Source of the DNA: Patescibacteria group bacterium
Lineage (GTDB): Bacteria > Patescibacteriota > JACMRA01
DNA length: 20,992 nt
Reading direction: 5' to 3'
Assembly: GCA_029935375.1 (NCBI GenBank)
Contig: JAOZKL010000009.1
Coordinates: 1 to 20,992, forward strand
Shown here: positions 5,624 through 13,224 of the stretch, in pieces
Layout of the letters: every line of letters starts with the position of its first letter
How positions within the stretch are numbered: position 1 is the stretch's first letter
Notes under the pieces: generated by a model
The model's input: only the letters and a program-made list of their open reading frames with translations
The model's database searches: none
What the model was told of the DNA's origin: nothing
Translations under genes and position numbers: made by a program

Positions 5624-7411
5624 ATGTCAAAATCACTGCCGGTAAAAGGAGAAAAACACTGGAGGTCAAAACTGGATGGGTGGCTGCTACAACTTGGACC
5701 AGCTGACAGCGGAGGTGGTTTTTATAATGGCAATACAGCATCTAGGCCGACTGGGTTAACTGCAGAGGATAGTGGGAAAATTTATATTGATACAGAAACA
5801 AACAATCTCTTACAATGGGATGGCACAGCTTGGCAAGTTATGATAGAAGGGTATAAAGAGACTGGGCTAAACTTTGTGTCTTGCACTTCTAATCGGCTCA
5901 TACTAATGGCAGAATGTGATGGAATGTATGTGTTTAATAATGACGAAGCGAGCCAAACTATTACATTCACACTACAATATGCGCAAGCTGGATACAATGT
6001 AACTATCATCAACAATGCAAAACAAACAATACGCATAAAAACACTTTTTGCTGGAGACGAGATATATACAAAAAGGGTTAGAAACGGAGCTGGATATACA
6101 GAGATTTCTCAGAGCTCCAAAGGCGCTATTATAAACCTATACTGCACAGCAGATCAAAAATGGATTGCGAGTGACAACGAATACGATGAAATAAAAAAGA
6201 TCACCGCAGCAGATGCTGAGGCTAGTGATTATTTTGGTATCTCATCTGCAATATCCTCAGATGGATCAACGGTTGTAGTTGGTGCTTACCAAGAAGACTC
6301 TGGAAGCTCTGACGGTGGAGCTGGATATATTTATTCCAAATCTTCTGATTGGGGAGAGGTAAAAAAATTAATAGCTAGTGATATACAAGCTTTTGACTAT
6401 TTTGGATATTCTGTATCAATCTCTGAAAACGGAAATCTTGTAGCAATTGGAGCTTATTTTGAAGACACAGGAGGATCCGTCGCTGGGTCTGTATATATCT
6501 TTGGTAAGGATGAGGGAGGTGTGGATAATTGGGGGGAGATTAAGAAAATTCAATCAGGAGATATACAAGCAGGTGACCAATTTGGTTATCGTGTAACGGT
6601 TTCAGAAGATGGACAATATATTATAGTTGGTGCAAATTCTGAAGACACTACAGAATCAAACGCAGGTTCTGTATATGTTTTTGGTAAGGATGAGGGAGGT
6701 GTGGATAATTGGGGGGAGATGAAAAAGATACAAGCAAGCGATCCACAAGTAAATGGATATTTTGGCTCTTCTCTGTCTATTTCTGCGGATAATAACAAGT
6801 TAATTGCTGGGGCATATGGAGCAGATTCTGGAAGTGTAGTTGGCGGAGCTGTTTATATTTTTGGTAAAGATGAGGGGGGTATAAACAACTGGGGGGAAAT
6901 CAAAAAAATAGTTTCTACTGATATCCAAGCTGATGATCGTTTTGGGTTTAGCTTATCAATCTCAGGCAATGGAGATATTATTGCTGCTGGATCTTATACA
7001 GAAGATACCGGCAATTCTGATGCCGGAGCTGTGTATGTTTTTGGTAAGGATGAAGGAGGTGTGGACAATTGGGGGCAAGTGAAAAAGATTCAGGCTGAAG
7101 AAACAGAAATAGAAGCCTATTTTGGTCGTTCACTATCGCTATCCAAAAATGGTAATATATTAATTGTTGGTTCACATTTTAAAGATGAAGAATATAGCGA
7201 CTCTGGGGTTGCTTATATTTTTGAAAGTGGAAGAGGTGGGATAAATAACTGGGAGCAGATAAAAAAGATACAAACTACAGATGCAAGTGGCTCAGATTAT
7301 TTTGGCAGATCTGTATCACTAACCTACGATGGCAATACTGCATTAGTTGGGGCAGATAGTGACGACACAACAGCAACAGACACTGGATCTGTATATTTGT
7401 TTGAGAGATAA
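5624..7411 (+). CDS. Seven-repeat FG-GAP (integrin-like) beta-propeller protein
   Basis: 595 residues. Residues ~31-75 (GGFYNGNTASRPTG...GKIYIDTETNNLLQWDGTAW) look like the structured head of phage tail-fibre and related surface proteins; ~76-183 form a beta-rich domain I do not recognise. From ~186 to the end there are seven repeats, five of them exactly 60 residues, of the form DxQAxDYFGxSxSIS.DGN..VVGAY.EDT....AG.VYIFGKDEGGVDNWGEIKKI. Seven repeats suit a closed seven-bladed propeller: the first begins with YDEIKKI and the last stops after SVYLFER, so the ends complete one blade. No signal peptide or membrane segment is visible, although FG-GAP propellers are usually outside the cell; export would need another route. 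The role is probably adhesion or binding (inference). Confidence 0.85.
   Translation: MSKSLPVKGEKHWRSKLDGWLLQLGPADSGGGFYNGNTASRPTGLTAEDSGKIYIDTETNNLLQWDGTAWQVMIEGYKETGLNFVSCTSNRLILMAECDGMYVFNNDEASQTITFTLQYAQAGYNVTIINNAKQTIRIKTLFAGDEIYTKRVRNGAGYTEISQSSKGAIINLYCTADQKWIASDNEYDEIKKITAADAEASDYFGISSAISSDGSTVVVGAYQEDSGSSDGGAGYIYSKSSDWGEVKKLIASDIQAFDYFGYSVSISENGNLVAIGAYFEDTGGSVAGSVYIFGKDEGGVDNWGEIKKIQSGDIQAGDQFGYRVTVSEDGQYIIVGANSEDTTESNAGSVYVFGKDEGGVDNWGEMKKIQASDPQVNGYFGSSLSISADNNKLIAGAYGADSGSVVGGAVYIFGKDEGGINNWGEIKKIVSTDIQADDRFGFSLSISGNGDIIAAGSYTEDTGNSDAGAVYVFGKDEGGVDNWGQVKKIQAEETEIEAYFGRSLSLSKNGNILIVGSHFKDEEYSDSGVAYIFESGRGGINNWEQIKKIQTTDASGSDYFGRSVSLTYDGNTALVGADSDDTTATDTGSVYLFER
6179..7408 (+). repeat. 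Tandem 180-bp coding repeats in the FG-GAP gene
   Basis: The repeats have a strict 180-bp period. The segment 6500-6540 (TTTGGTAAGGATGAGGGAGG...) is identical over 41 bases to 6680-6720; the copies at 6860 and 7040 differ by a few bases, and the last two are more diverged. The identical pair implies recent duplication or gene conversion between blades two and three. Confidence 0.85.
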
Positions 7412-7422
7412 AAAAACAAGCT

Positions 7423-7459
7423 AATAAAAATTTTGAAGAATTGTGAAAATAATTTTATT
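7423..7459. terminator. AT-only hairpin between convergent genes, possible shared terminator
   Basis: AATAAAA-ATTTT (7423-7434) pairs with AAAAT-aa-TTTTATT (7446-7459), giving 12 paired bases around an 11-base loop. It lies between the ends of the FG-GAP gene and efp, where a bidirectional terminator is expected. It has no G-C pairs, so it is weak; on the minus strand a run of seven Ts follows only later (7417-7411). Confidence 0.3.
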
Positions 7460-8024
7460 CGTTCACCCTACTGCGGTATTCTCCAGACTCTGGATTGATG
7501 GATACAATATCCCCAGTTTTGATAAAAGGAGGCACCATAATCTTTGCGCCCGTTTCTAGAGTAACTTCTTTCTTTACATTTGTAGAAGTATTTCCTTTTA
7601 CGACCTCTTCTGCTTGCACAACTTTTAGCCCTACACTCGCACCCATATTTATATCCAACGGCTGCCCGTCGTGTATGTACAGATAATAACTATTACCATC
7701 CTTAAGAAACTTTGCAGATTCCCCCGCTACATCTGTTGGCACTTCATACTGCTCGTAAGTTTTGTCATCCATGAAAAATAAAGTATCATTTTCTCGGTAC
7801 AAAAACTGCATATCAGCCCCGGTTACTTCCATTTGTTCTATTTTTTCGTTGGATTTGTATGTGTGATCAATCACCTTACCAGACTCTGGATTGCGAACTT
7901 TTACCTTCATCAACGCTGAACCTTTACCAGGATTGTAAAAATCTGTATCAATAATCGCCCAGACACTTCCTTGATATTCTATAAAATCTCCTTTTTTTAA
8001 TTTTACTGCTTCTACTGATGGCAT
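7455..8024 (-). CDS. efp: Translation elongation factor P
   Basis: 189 residues, the normal EF-P length. It relieves ribosomes stalled at consecutive prolines by binding between the P and E sites. The N-terminal KOW-like domain has the modification loop N-P-G-K-G-S-A with the lysine at position 34, as in the beta-lysylated E. coli protein. OB domains follow (~65-125, with MQFLYRENDTLFFMDDKTYEQ, and ~130-189), and the C-terminus carries the family ending G..I.VPPFIKTGDIV.I....GEY..R. It is the last gene of an operon with epmB and epmA, the enzymes that modify Lys34; the gap to epmA is 11 bases. The third enzyme known in E. coli, the hydroxylase EpmC, is not in the window. No Shine-Dalgarno sequence precedes the start (TCAATATG). 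Confidence 0.97.
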   Translation of the reverse strand: MPSVEAVKLKKGDFIEYQGSVWAIIDTDFYNPGKGSALMKVKVRNPESGKVIDHTYKSNEKIEQMEVTGADMQFLYRENDTLFFMDDKTYEQYEVPTDVAGESAKFLKDGNSYYLYIHDGQPLDINMGASVGLKVVQAEEVVKGNTSTNVKKEVTLETGAKIMVPPFIKTGDIVSINPESGEYRSRVNE

Positions 8025-8035
8025 ATTGATTTTGT

Positions 8036-9028
8036 TTACTTGATATTAATCAATTTCATTTTTTCTATTCCGTCAAGTCCAAGCAAGACCATTGCTAATC
8101 TCTCCACTCCAATTGCTATCCCACTACAAACTGGCAAACCCTTCTCCAATGATTTTAGAAAAGAAGTATCTGTAGGATATTGATTCATTTGGCTTTGCTT
8201 CCTTTGTTCTTGATCATGTTCAAATCTTATTTTTTGCTCCTGCACATTTGCAAGTTCACTATAACAATTGCCAAGCTCAACACCACCTATATAAAACTCA
8301 AACCGTTGTGAGGTTTTCCCATCTTTGTTCATTTTGGCTAACGATGCAAACTCTTTTGGGTAATCATATAATAATGTTGGGTAGCCATCTATACCAAGTT
8401 TTTTTTCCACTTCGTTTGTATACATTTGGCTAAAGACCTCTTCGTAGTCAAAGCCTTCAACTTGATAACCTTTTAGTTTTGCAGCTTCCAAAAATTTGCT
8501 GTGATCAAAAAGTGTTTCTTCGTTTATATTTGCATATTTTCCAAAAGCCTCAGCAACTGTAATCTTGTCCCATTTATCAAATTTGATAACACTACCTTTG
8601 TAGATTATACCGACATTATCACTGTCCAAAAATTGTAACATTTTTAATAACTCATCTGCCAATCCCATATAATCTGTGCCAACTTTGTAAAATTCCAACA
8701 TATTAAATTCTATAGAATGTAGGCTACCTTGCAGCTCATAATTACGGAAAGACTTGCCAAGATAATAACAATCTCCAACACCCTCTACCAACAATCTTTT
8801 GATAAAGAGCTCTGGAGAAGGGGTCAGAAATAATTTTTGGTTCTCTGACTTGTAAACAAAGTCTGTTGCAAAAACTTCTATACTAGACTCTGGTATTAGT
8901 GCGGGGGAAAGCACAGGAACCTCTACATCCAAATAACCACGGCTGTCTAAAAATTGTTTTATAGACCTAGTAAAATTTAAGTACTTTTTGTAGTTTTCCA
9001 AATTCTCTATTGTTGTTTTTATTTGCAT
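8036..9028 (-). CDS. epmA: EF-P (R)-beta-lysine ligase, class II synthetase-like
   Basis: 330 residues from the ATG at 9028 (MQIKTTIENLENYKKY), chosen because it follows the epmB stop by 10 bases in a GGTATTATG context; an ATG at 9061 inside the end of epmB would add 11 residues and cannot be excluded. The protein is a lysyl-tRNA synthetase catalytic domain without the anticodon-binding domain, as in EpmA/GenX/PoxA. It has motif 1 (FLDSRGYLDVEVPVL), the LTPSPELFIKRLL block, motif 2 (GKSFRNYE..GSLHSIEFNMLEFY) and motif 3 (GIAIGVERLAMVLLG). In motif 3 an alanine (about residue 305) stands where tRNA-charging LysRS has glycine, the EpmA hallmark. It activates beta-lysine with ATP and joins it to Lys34 of EF-P, encoded next. 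Confidence 0.93.
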   Translation of the reverse strand: MQIKTTIENLENYKKYLNFTRSIKQFLDSRGYLDVEVPVLSPALIPESSIEVFATDFVYKSENQKLFLTPSPELFIKRLLVEGVGDCYYLGKSFRNYELQGSLHSIEFNMLEFYKVGTDYMGLADELLKMLQFLDSDNVGIIYKGSVIKFDKWDKITVAEAFGKYANINEETLFDHSKFLEAAKLKGYQVEGFDYEEVFSQMYTNEVEKKLGIDGYPTLLYDYPKEFASLAKMNKDGKTSQRFEFYIGGVELGNCYSELANVQEQKIRFEHDQEQRKQSQMNQYPTDTSFLKSLEKGLPVCSGIAIGVERLAMVLLGLDGIEKMKLINIK

Positions 9029-9038
9029 AATACCGTTA

Positions 9039-9977
9039 TTATTTTTTGATTCTTTGCCCATACATTTTTATTTCTTTGTTGTTAAAGTCTGAAAATTGGT
9101 CAAGGTTGTGTTCCCAAAAATTGGTAGGAACTGGTATTTTGCCAGAGCCTCCCGGAGCATCAATAACATGCAATGGGTATGCCAGACCAGAAATTTCTTT
9201 TCGTAATTGTGTCATTATTTCTACCTCTCGCTCTATTGGGATTATCCAATGTTCCACACCTTTTACAAAATCACAACGATGGATATAGTATGGTTTCACC
9301 CCAAGCTGTGTAAGTTTTGTAAATAGATTTGCAAGGGTTGGGACATCATCATTTACACCTTTCAAAAACACACTTTGCGAAATTAAGATAGCCCCAGCAC
9401 CTCTTAATTGTTGTATTATTTTTGTAGTTTTTTCTCCAAGCTCATCAATATGATTTGTGTGTAAACTGATATAAACAGGTTTTGTTTTTCCTATGCTCTT
9501 GATAGCTTCTAGTATGTTGTCATCAAAAAGATCTGGTGCAGTAACAGGCACTCGTGTATGGATCCTGATAATTTTGATATGTTCTATTTCAGCAAATTTA
9601 TACATCGCCTCTATTAGCTCTAAAGGCTTTGTTAGCGGGTCTCCACCAGAAAATATAACTTCATCAATGTTGGAATGCGACCGAATATAGTCTACCATTT
9701 TATCTACATCAATAGCGTTTTCTTTTTGACTGACTACTCTTCGTCTTGTGCAAAACCTGCAATAGGCTGCACAGTTTTTTGTAAACAAAATTAATACCCT
9801 GTTGGAGTATTTGTGTATAAGATTTTTTACCGGTTCATAGCTCGTTTCTGCAAAGGGATTTATCTCATTGGTTTTTCCAGTTTGATTTTCTTGTTCACAA
9901 TACTGAAATTGTTTTTTGACAGCATTTGACTTTTTCATTAGATCATGCAAATAACTGTTTGTCTTTTTGGCTAGCAT
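9039..9977 (-). CDS. epmB: EF-P-lysine 2,3-aminomutase, radical SAM enzyme
   Basis: 312 residues. It turns lysine into (R)-beta-lysine, the substrate for EpmA, using a 4Fe-4S cluster, S-adenosylmethionine and PLP. The cluster motif is C69-A-A-Y-C73-R-F-C76; SGGDPLTKP follows at ~110-118, then the barrel strands with HTRVPV, SLHTNH and SQSVFLKGVND. VIDAPGGSGKIPVP near ~271-284 contains the PLP-binding lysine (K280). It is shorter than clostridial lysine 2,3-aminomutases (~415 residues) and lacks their C-terminal extension, fitting the EpmB branch. It is first in the epmB-epmA-efp operon, behind its own promoter; the ATG at 9977 is six bases after the -10 box. Confidence 0.93.
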   Translation of the reverse strand: MLAKKTNSYLHDLMKKSNAVKKQFQYCEQENQTGKTNEINPFAETSYEPVKNLIHKYSNRVLILFTKNCAAYCRFCTRRRVVSQKENAIDVDKMVDYIRSHSNIDEVIFSGGDPLTKPLELIEAMYKFAEIEHIKIIRIHTRVPVTAPDLFDDNILEAIKSIGKTKPVYISLHTNHIDELGEKTTKIIQQLRGAGAILISQSVFLKGVNDDVPTLANLFTKLTQLGVKPYYIHRCDFVKGVEHWIIPIEREVEIMTQLRKEISGLAYPLHVIDAPGGSGKIPVPTNFWEHNLDQFSDFNNKEIKMYGQRIKK

Positions 9978-9983
9978 ATTTTT

Positions 9984-10012
9984 ACAATCTCTTAAAAAGA
10001 GCGAAATGTCAA
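9984..10012 (-). promoter_or_regulatory. Promoter of the epmB-epmA-efp operon
   Basis: Minus-strand TTGACA (10012-10007), 17 bases, GATTGT (9989-9984). Only AAAAAT separates the -10 from the ATG at 9977, so the mRNA is predicted to be leaderless. TTTACAAT (9981-9988) and ATTGTAAA (10012-10019) are a perfect 8-bp inverted repeat framing the promoter and may be an operator. Confidence 0.55.
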
Positions 10013-10051
10013 TTGTAAAACTTTATGAGCTGTCGCCAATCTAAACAAGCC

Positions 10052-13000
10052 TTAATTCTTTTTTGAAATACCAAAGAATCTGTTAAAGAATATATTTAGT
10101 TTTTGAATAACTGTTTTTCGTTTTTTTGTTCTTTCGCCTCCCGGAGAAAATCGGGATATTGGTGGCAAAATTTTTGCAATAGCAGTTCCTGTTGTTGCGA
10201 CAGCGCCATCACGGAAAGAATTTTTTACAAAACTATATGTTTGGTCGTGGTTGAGGTCCTCATCCTCTATTATTTTTTCTAACTCTTCTATCTTCTTTTT
10301 TTCTACGAATTGTATCCAGTCATCGTCCACAACAGATGACACCTCTAGTGATTGTATAAACTGTTCGATAAGGTCTTTTTTGTTTCGAAGTTCAATGCTA
10401 GAGTCTATCGCCCTATTAATATCAGTTAATATATTTTTGTCTTTTGTGTTATCTGTATGGTACTGTTTGATGAGGGTTATTATATAATCAATGTTGATTT
10501 CTATTTGTTTGATAAGCTCCATTTCAAAAACAAGATCATCGTTTATGTTTTCTCTCTCTGCGTTTTCATTTTTTCTAAATTCATTATATAGGTCAAGATA
10601 TATACCGTGATAGTCCTGAATATCTCTTGCAGTTAGGATTTGGTTGTCTGCAAACTCATCGAATGTAGTTAAAACATTGTGCCCTCGCAAGAACCTGCCA
10701 TATAGTTCGACAAACTTTTTTTGGTCTAATTCTCCGACGATTCTCTCTCCTGGGTTGAAGGTTTTTAACAGTTCTTCAGCCACTTGCTTGTAGCCTGTTA
10801 TCTTTTCACCCCCTTCTTCATATCCGTTGTAATATTCATCAAATGTTTTTAGCAATACGATACCGCTGGCTTCTTTGTCTCCAAAAAGTGCAATTGCCTC
10901 GTTAGTTCTTTTTTCTAGGTTGCGAAAACAAACAATATTTCCATGTGTTTTGATACTGTTAAGAATGCGATTTGTTCTAGAAAACGCTTGAATAAGACCG
11001 TGTGATCTCAGGCTTTTATCAACCCAGAGCGTGTTCAGAGTTTTGGCGTCAAAACCTGTCAAAAACATATCAACAACAATTAGGATATCTAATTCTCTGT
11101 TTTTTACCCTCTCGCTGACATCCTTGTAATAGTTCTGAAACTTGTCCGAAGAAGTGTCATAAGAAGTGCCAAACTCTTTGTTGTAGTTTTTTATAGAATC
11201 TTCCAAAAAATCTCTTGAATTTTTATCCAAGCCGCTGGTGTCTTCTGGATTTTCATCTGATGGTTCTCCGTCTTCTGTTTCTATATGTTCTTCGTTAGTT
11301 CTATAGCTAAAGATAGTTGCAACTTTTAGTTTTTGGTCACTTGGCAAGTCTTTTAATTGTTTTTGAAACTCTCTATAATACAGCTTTGCCATATTGATAG
11401 ATGACACAGTAAAGATAGAGTTAAAGCCAGAAAGTCTTATTTTGCTTGCAATTTTGTCAACTTTTTGTTTTTCTTTTGCTGTGACAACAGCCTCTATGTT
11501 GCTTGTGACGCTGTGAATGTATGTGCTGTTTCTTCTTGTTTTGTCGTTAAAGTGCTTGCGGATATATCCAACGATATTGCTGATTCTCTCTGGGTCGGCG
11601 AGGGCTTCTTTTCTGTCTATGTTGCTGATTTCTTTGTCATCTATATCTTCTGCTTTTTTGATGGTAGAGATATAATCGACCTTGAATTTCAATACATTTC
11701 TGTCGGAAATAGCATCAACAATTGTGTATGTATGTAGTTTTTCGCCAAAGGCCTGTTCGGTTGTTTTTATGTCTGATTGCTTGTTGTTTGTTATTTGTTG
11801 AAGGTTTTTGTAGTCTATGCTGTTGCCAGAGCTTGCGTTTTTTGCAAAGATAGGAGTGCCAGTAAAACCAAAGAGGTGATAGTTTTTGAATGATTTTGTG
11901 ATTGCTTTGTGCATATCACCAAATTGGCTACGGTGGCATTCGTCAAAAATAAGAACAATCTGCCCATCAAAAATGGCGTGCCCTTTGTTTTTCTTTATAA
12001 ACTTGTCCAGCTTCTGAATGGTTGTAACTATTATACTGGCATTTGGATCTTCTAGTTGTTTTTGCAGTTTTGCGGTGCTGGTGTTGCTGTTGGCAGAGCC
12101 TTTTTCAAACTTGTCATACTCTTTCATGGTCTGATAATCCAGATCTTTTCTGTCGACTACAAACAAGACTTTTTTGACATAGTCCAATTTGCTGGCAATT
12201 TGTGCAGTTTTGAAACTGGTCAATGTTTTGCCTGACCCTGTTGTGTGCCATATATACCCGCCGGCATCGATAGTTCCCAGTTTTTTGACATTTGTGCTTG
12301 TCTCGATTTTGTTTAGTATTTTTTCGGTTGCGACTATCTGATACGGTCTCATCACCAAAAGATCTTTTTCTACTGTAAAGACACAATATTTTGTTATGAT
12401 ATTCAGCAGGGAGTGCTTTGCAAAAAATGTCTTTGCAAAATCTATCAGATCCATTATAGGTTTGTTGTTGTGGTCTGCCCACCAGCTGGTAAACTCGAAA
12501 CTGTTGCTTGGCTTCTTTCTGCTTGATTTCTTTTTGTTTATTTGTGCTTTTACATGAGCAGAACGAGTTGTGTTGCTGTAATATTTTGTATGTGTTCCGT
12601 TGGAGATAACGAACAGTTGCGCGTATTCGAATAGTCCAGAATCTGCCCAAAAACTCTCTCTTTGGTATCTATTGATCTGGTTAAATGCCTCTTGTATGTT
12701 GATACCTCTTCTTTTTAGCTCGATATGAACCAAGGGCAACCCATTTACCAAAATCGTTACATCGTACCTGTTGGACCTTTGTCCTGTGTCTGTGGCGTAC
12801 TGGTTGATGACCTGCAAAGTGTTGTTGTGAATGTTGTCTTTGTCTATCAGTCTAATGTTTTTGTATGTGCCGTTGTCTTGTTCCAAGTTCTTGACATAAT
12901 CTTCTTGGATTGTTCTTGTTTTTTCTTCTATGCTTTGGGTTGGGTTGGCTAGCTCTTGGTCAAAAAATCTCTCCCACTCTACATTGCTAAACTGATAATT

Positions 13001-13222
13001 GTTTATCTTGCTCAGCTGTTCTCTCAGGTTTGATTTTAGTGCGGTTTGGTCGTGTATTGTGATGTATTGGTATGCCTGAGATTGCAATTGTGCGATAAAC
13101 TCTTTTTCTAGGGCGTCCTCGCTCTGATAATGTTCTGCCCGTTCTGTAGAAGGGCAAAACTGCGCCACAACTGTGCTTTTTGGGTTTTGTGCGACTATGT
13201 TGATATCTTTGACTTTTGTCAT
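10052..13222 (-). CDS. hsdR: Type I restriction endonuclease, R (motor/nuclease) subunit
   Basis: 1056 residues. Together with HsdM and HsdS it translocates DNA from an unmethylated site and cuts at a distance. The N-terminal PD-(D/E)xK nuclease shows D154, then HIELK with E168 and K170, three residues from the D151/E165/K167 I recall for EcoR124I. The superfamily-2 helicase follows: Walker A HTTGSGKT (326-333, K332), motif II DECH (427-430), motif III TGTP (454-457) and motif VI QAFSRTNR. The C-terminal third is helical and would contact the methylase core. Length and wording place it with EcoR124 (type IC) subunits. It is last in hsdM-hsdS-hsdR; TAA-TT-ATG joins it to hsdS. It looks intact. 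No terminator is seen before the epmB promoter 40 bases on. Confidence 0.95.
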   Translation of the reverse strand: MTKVKDINIVAQNPKSTVVAQFCPSTERAEHYQSEDALEKEFIAQLQSQAYQYITIHDQTALKSNLREQLSKINNYQFSNVEWERFFDQELANPTQSIEEKTRTIQEDYVKNLEQDNGTYKNIRLIDKDNIHNNTLQVINQYATDTGQRSNRYDVTILVNGLPLVHIELKRRGINIQEAFNQINRYQRESFWADSGLFEYAQLFVISNGTHTKYYSNTTRSAHVKAQINKKKSSRKKPSNSFEFTSWWADHNNKPIMDLIDFAKTFFAKHSLLNIITKYCVFTVEKDLLVMRPYQIVATEKILNKIETSTNVKKLGTIDAGGYIWHTTGSGKTLTSFKTAQIASKLDYVKKVLFVVDRKDLDYQTMKEYDKFEKGSANSNTSTAKLQKQLEDPNASIIVTTIQKLDKFIKKNKGHAIFDGQIVLIFDECHRSQFGDMHKAITKSFKNYHLFGFTGTPIFAKNASSGNSIDYKNLQQITNNKQSDIKTTEQAFGEKLHTYTIVDAISDRNVLKFKVDYISTIKKAEDIDDKEISNIDRKEALADPERISNIVGYIRKHFNDKTRRNSTYIHSVTSNIEAVVTAKEKQKVDKIASKIRLSGFNSIFTVSSINMAKLYYREFQKQLKDLPSDQKLKVATIFSYRTNEEHIETEDGEPSDENPEDTSGLDKNSRDFLEDSIKNYNKEFGTSYDTSSDKFQNYYKDVSERVKNRELDILIVVDMFLTGFDAKTLNTLWVDKSLRSHGLIQAFSRTNRILNSIKTHGNIVCFRNLEKRTNEAIALFGDKEASGIVLLKTFDEYYNGYEEGGEKITGYKQVAEELLKTFNPGERIVGELDQKKFVELYGRFLRGHNVLTTFDEFADNQILTARDIQDYHGIYLDLYNEFRKNENAERENINDDLVFEMELIKQIEINIDYIITLIKQYHTDNTKDKNILTDINRAIDSSIELRNKKDLIEQFIQSLEVSSVVDDDWIQFVEKKKIEELEKIIEDEDLNHDQTYSFVKNSFRDGAVATTGTAIAKILPPISRFSPGGERTKKRKTVIQKLNIFFNRFFGISKKN

Positions 13223-13224
13223 AA

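Noticed and set aside
9029..9061. epmA start at 9061
   Set aside because: It lies inside the end of epmB, and the ATG at 9028 has the AT-rich context of other starts and suits the family N-terminus; kept as a possible alternative.
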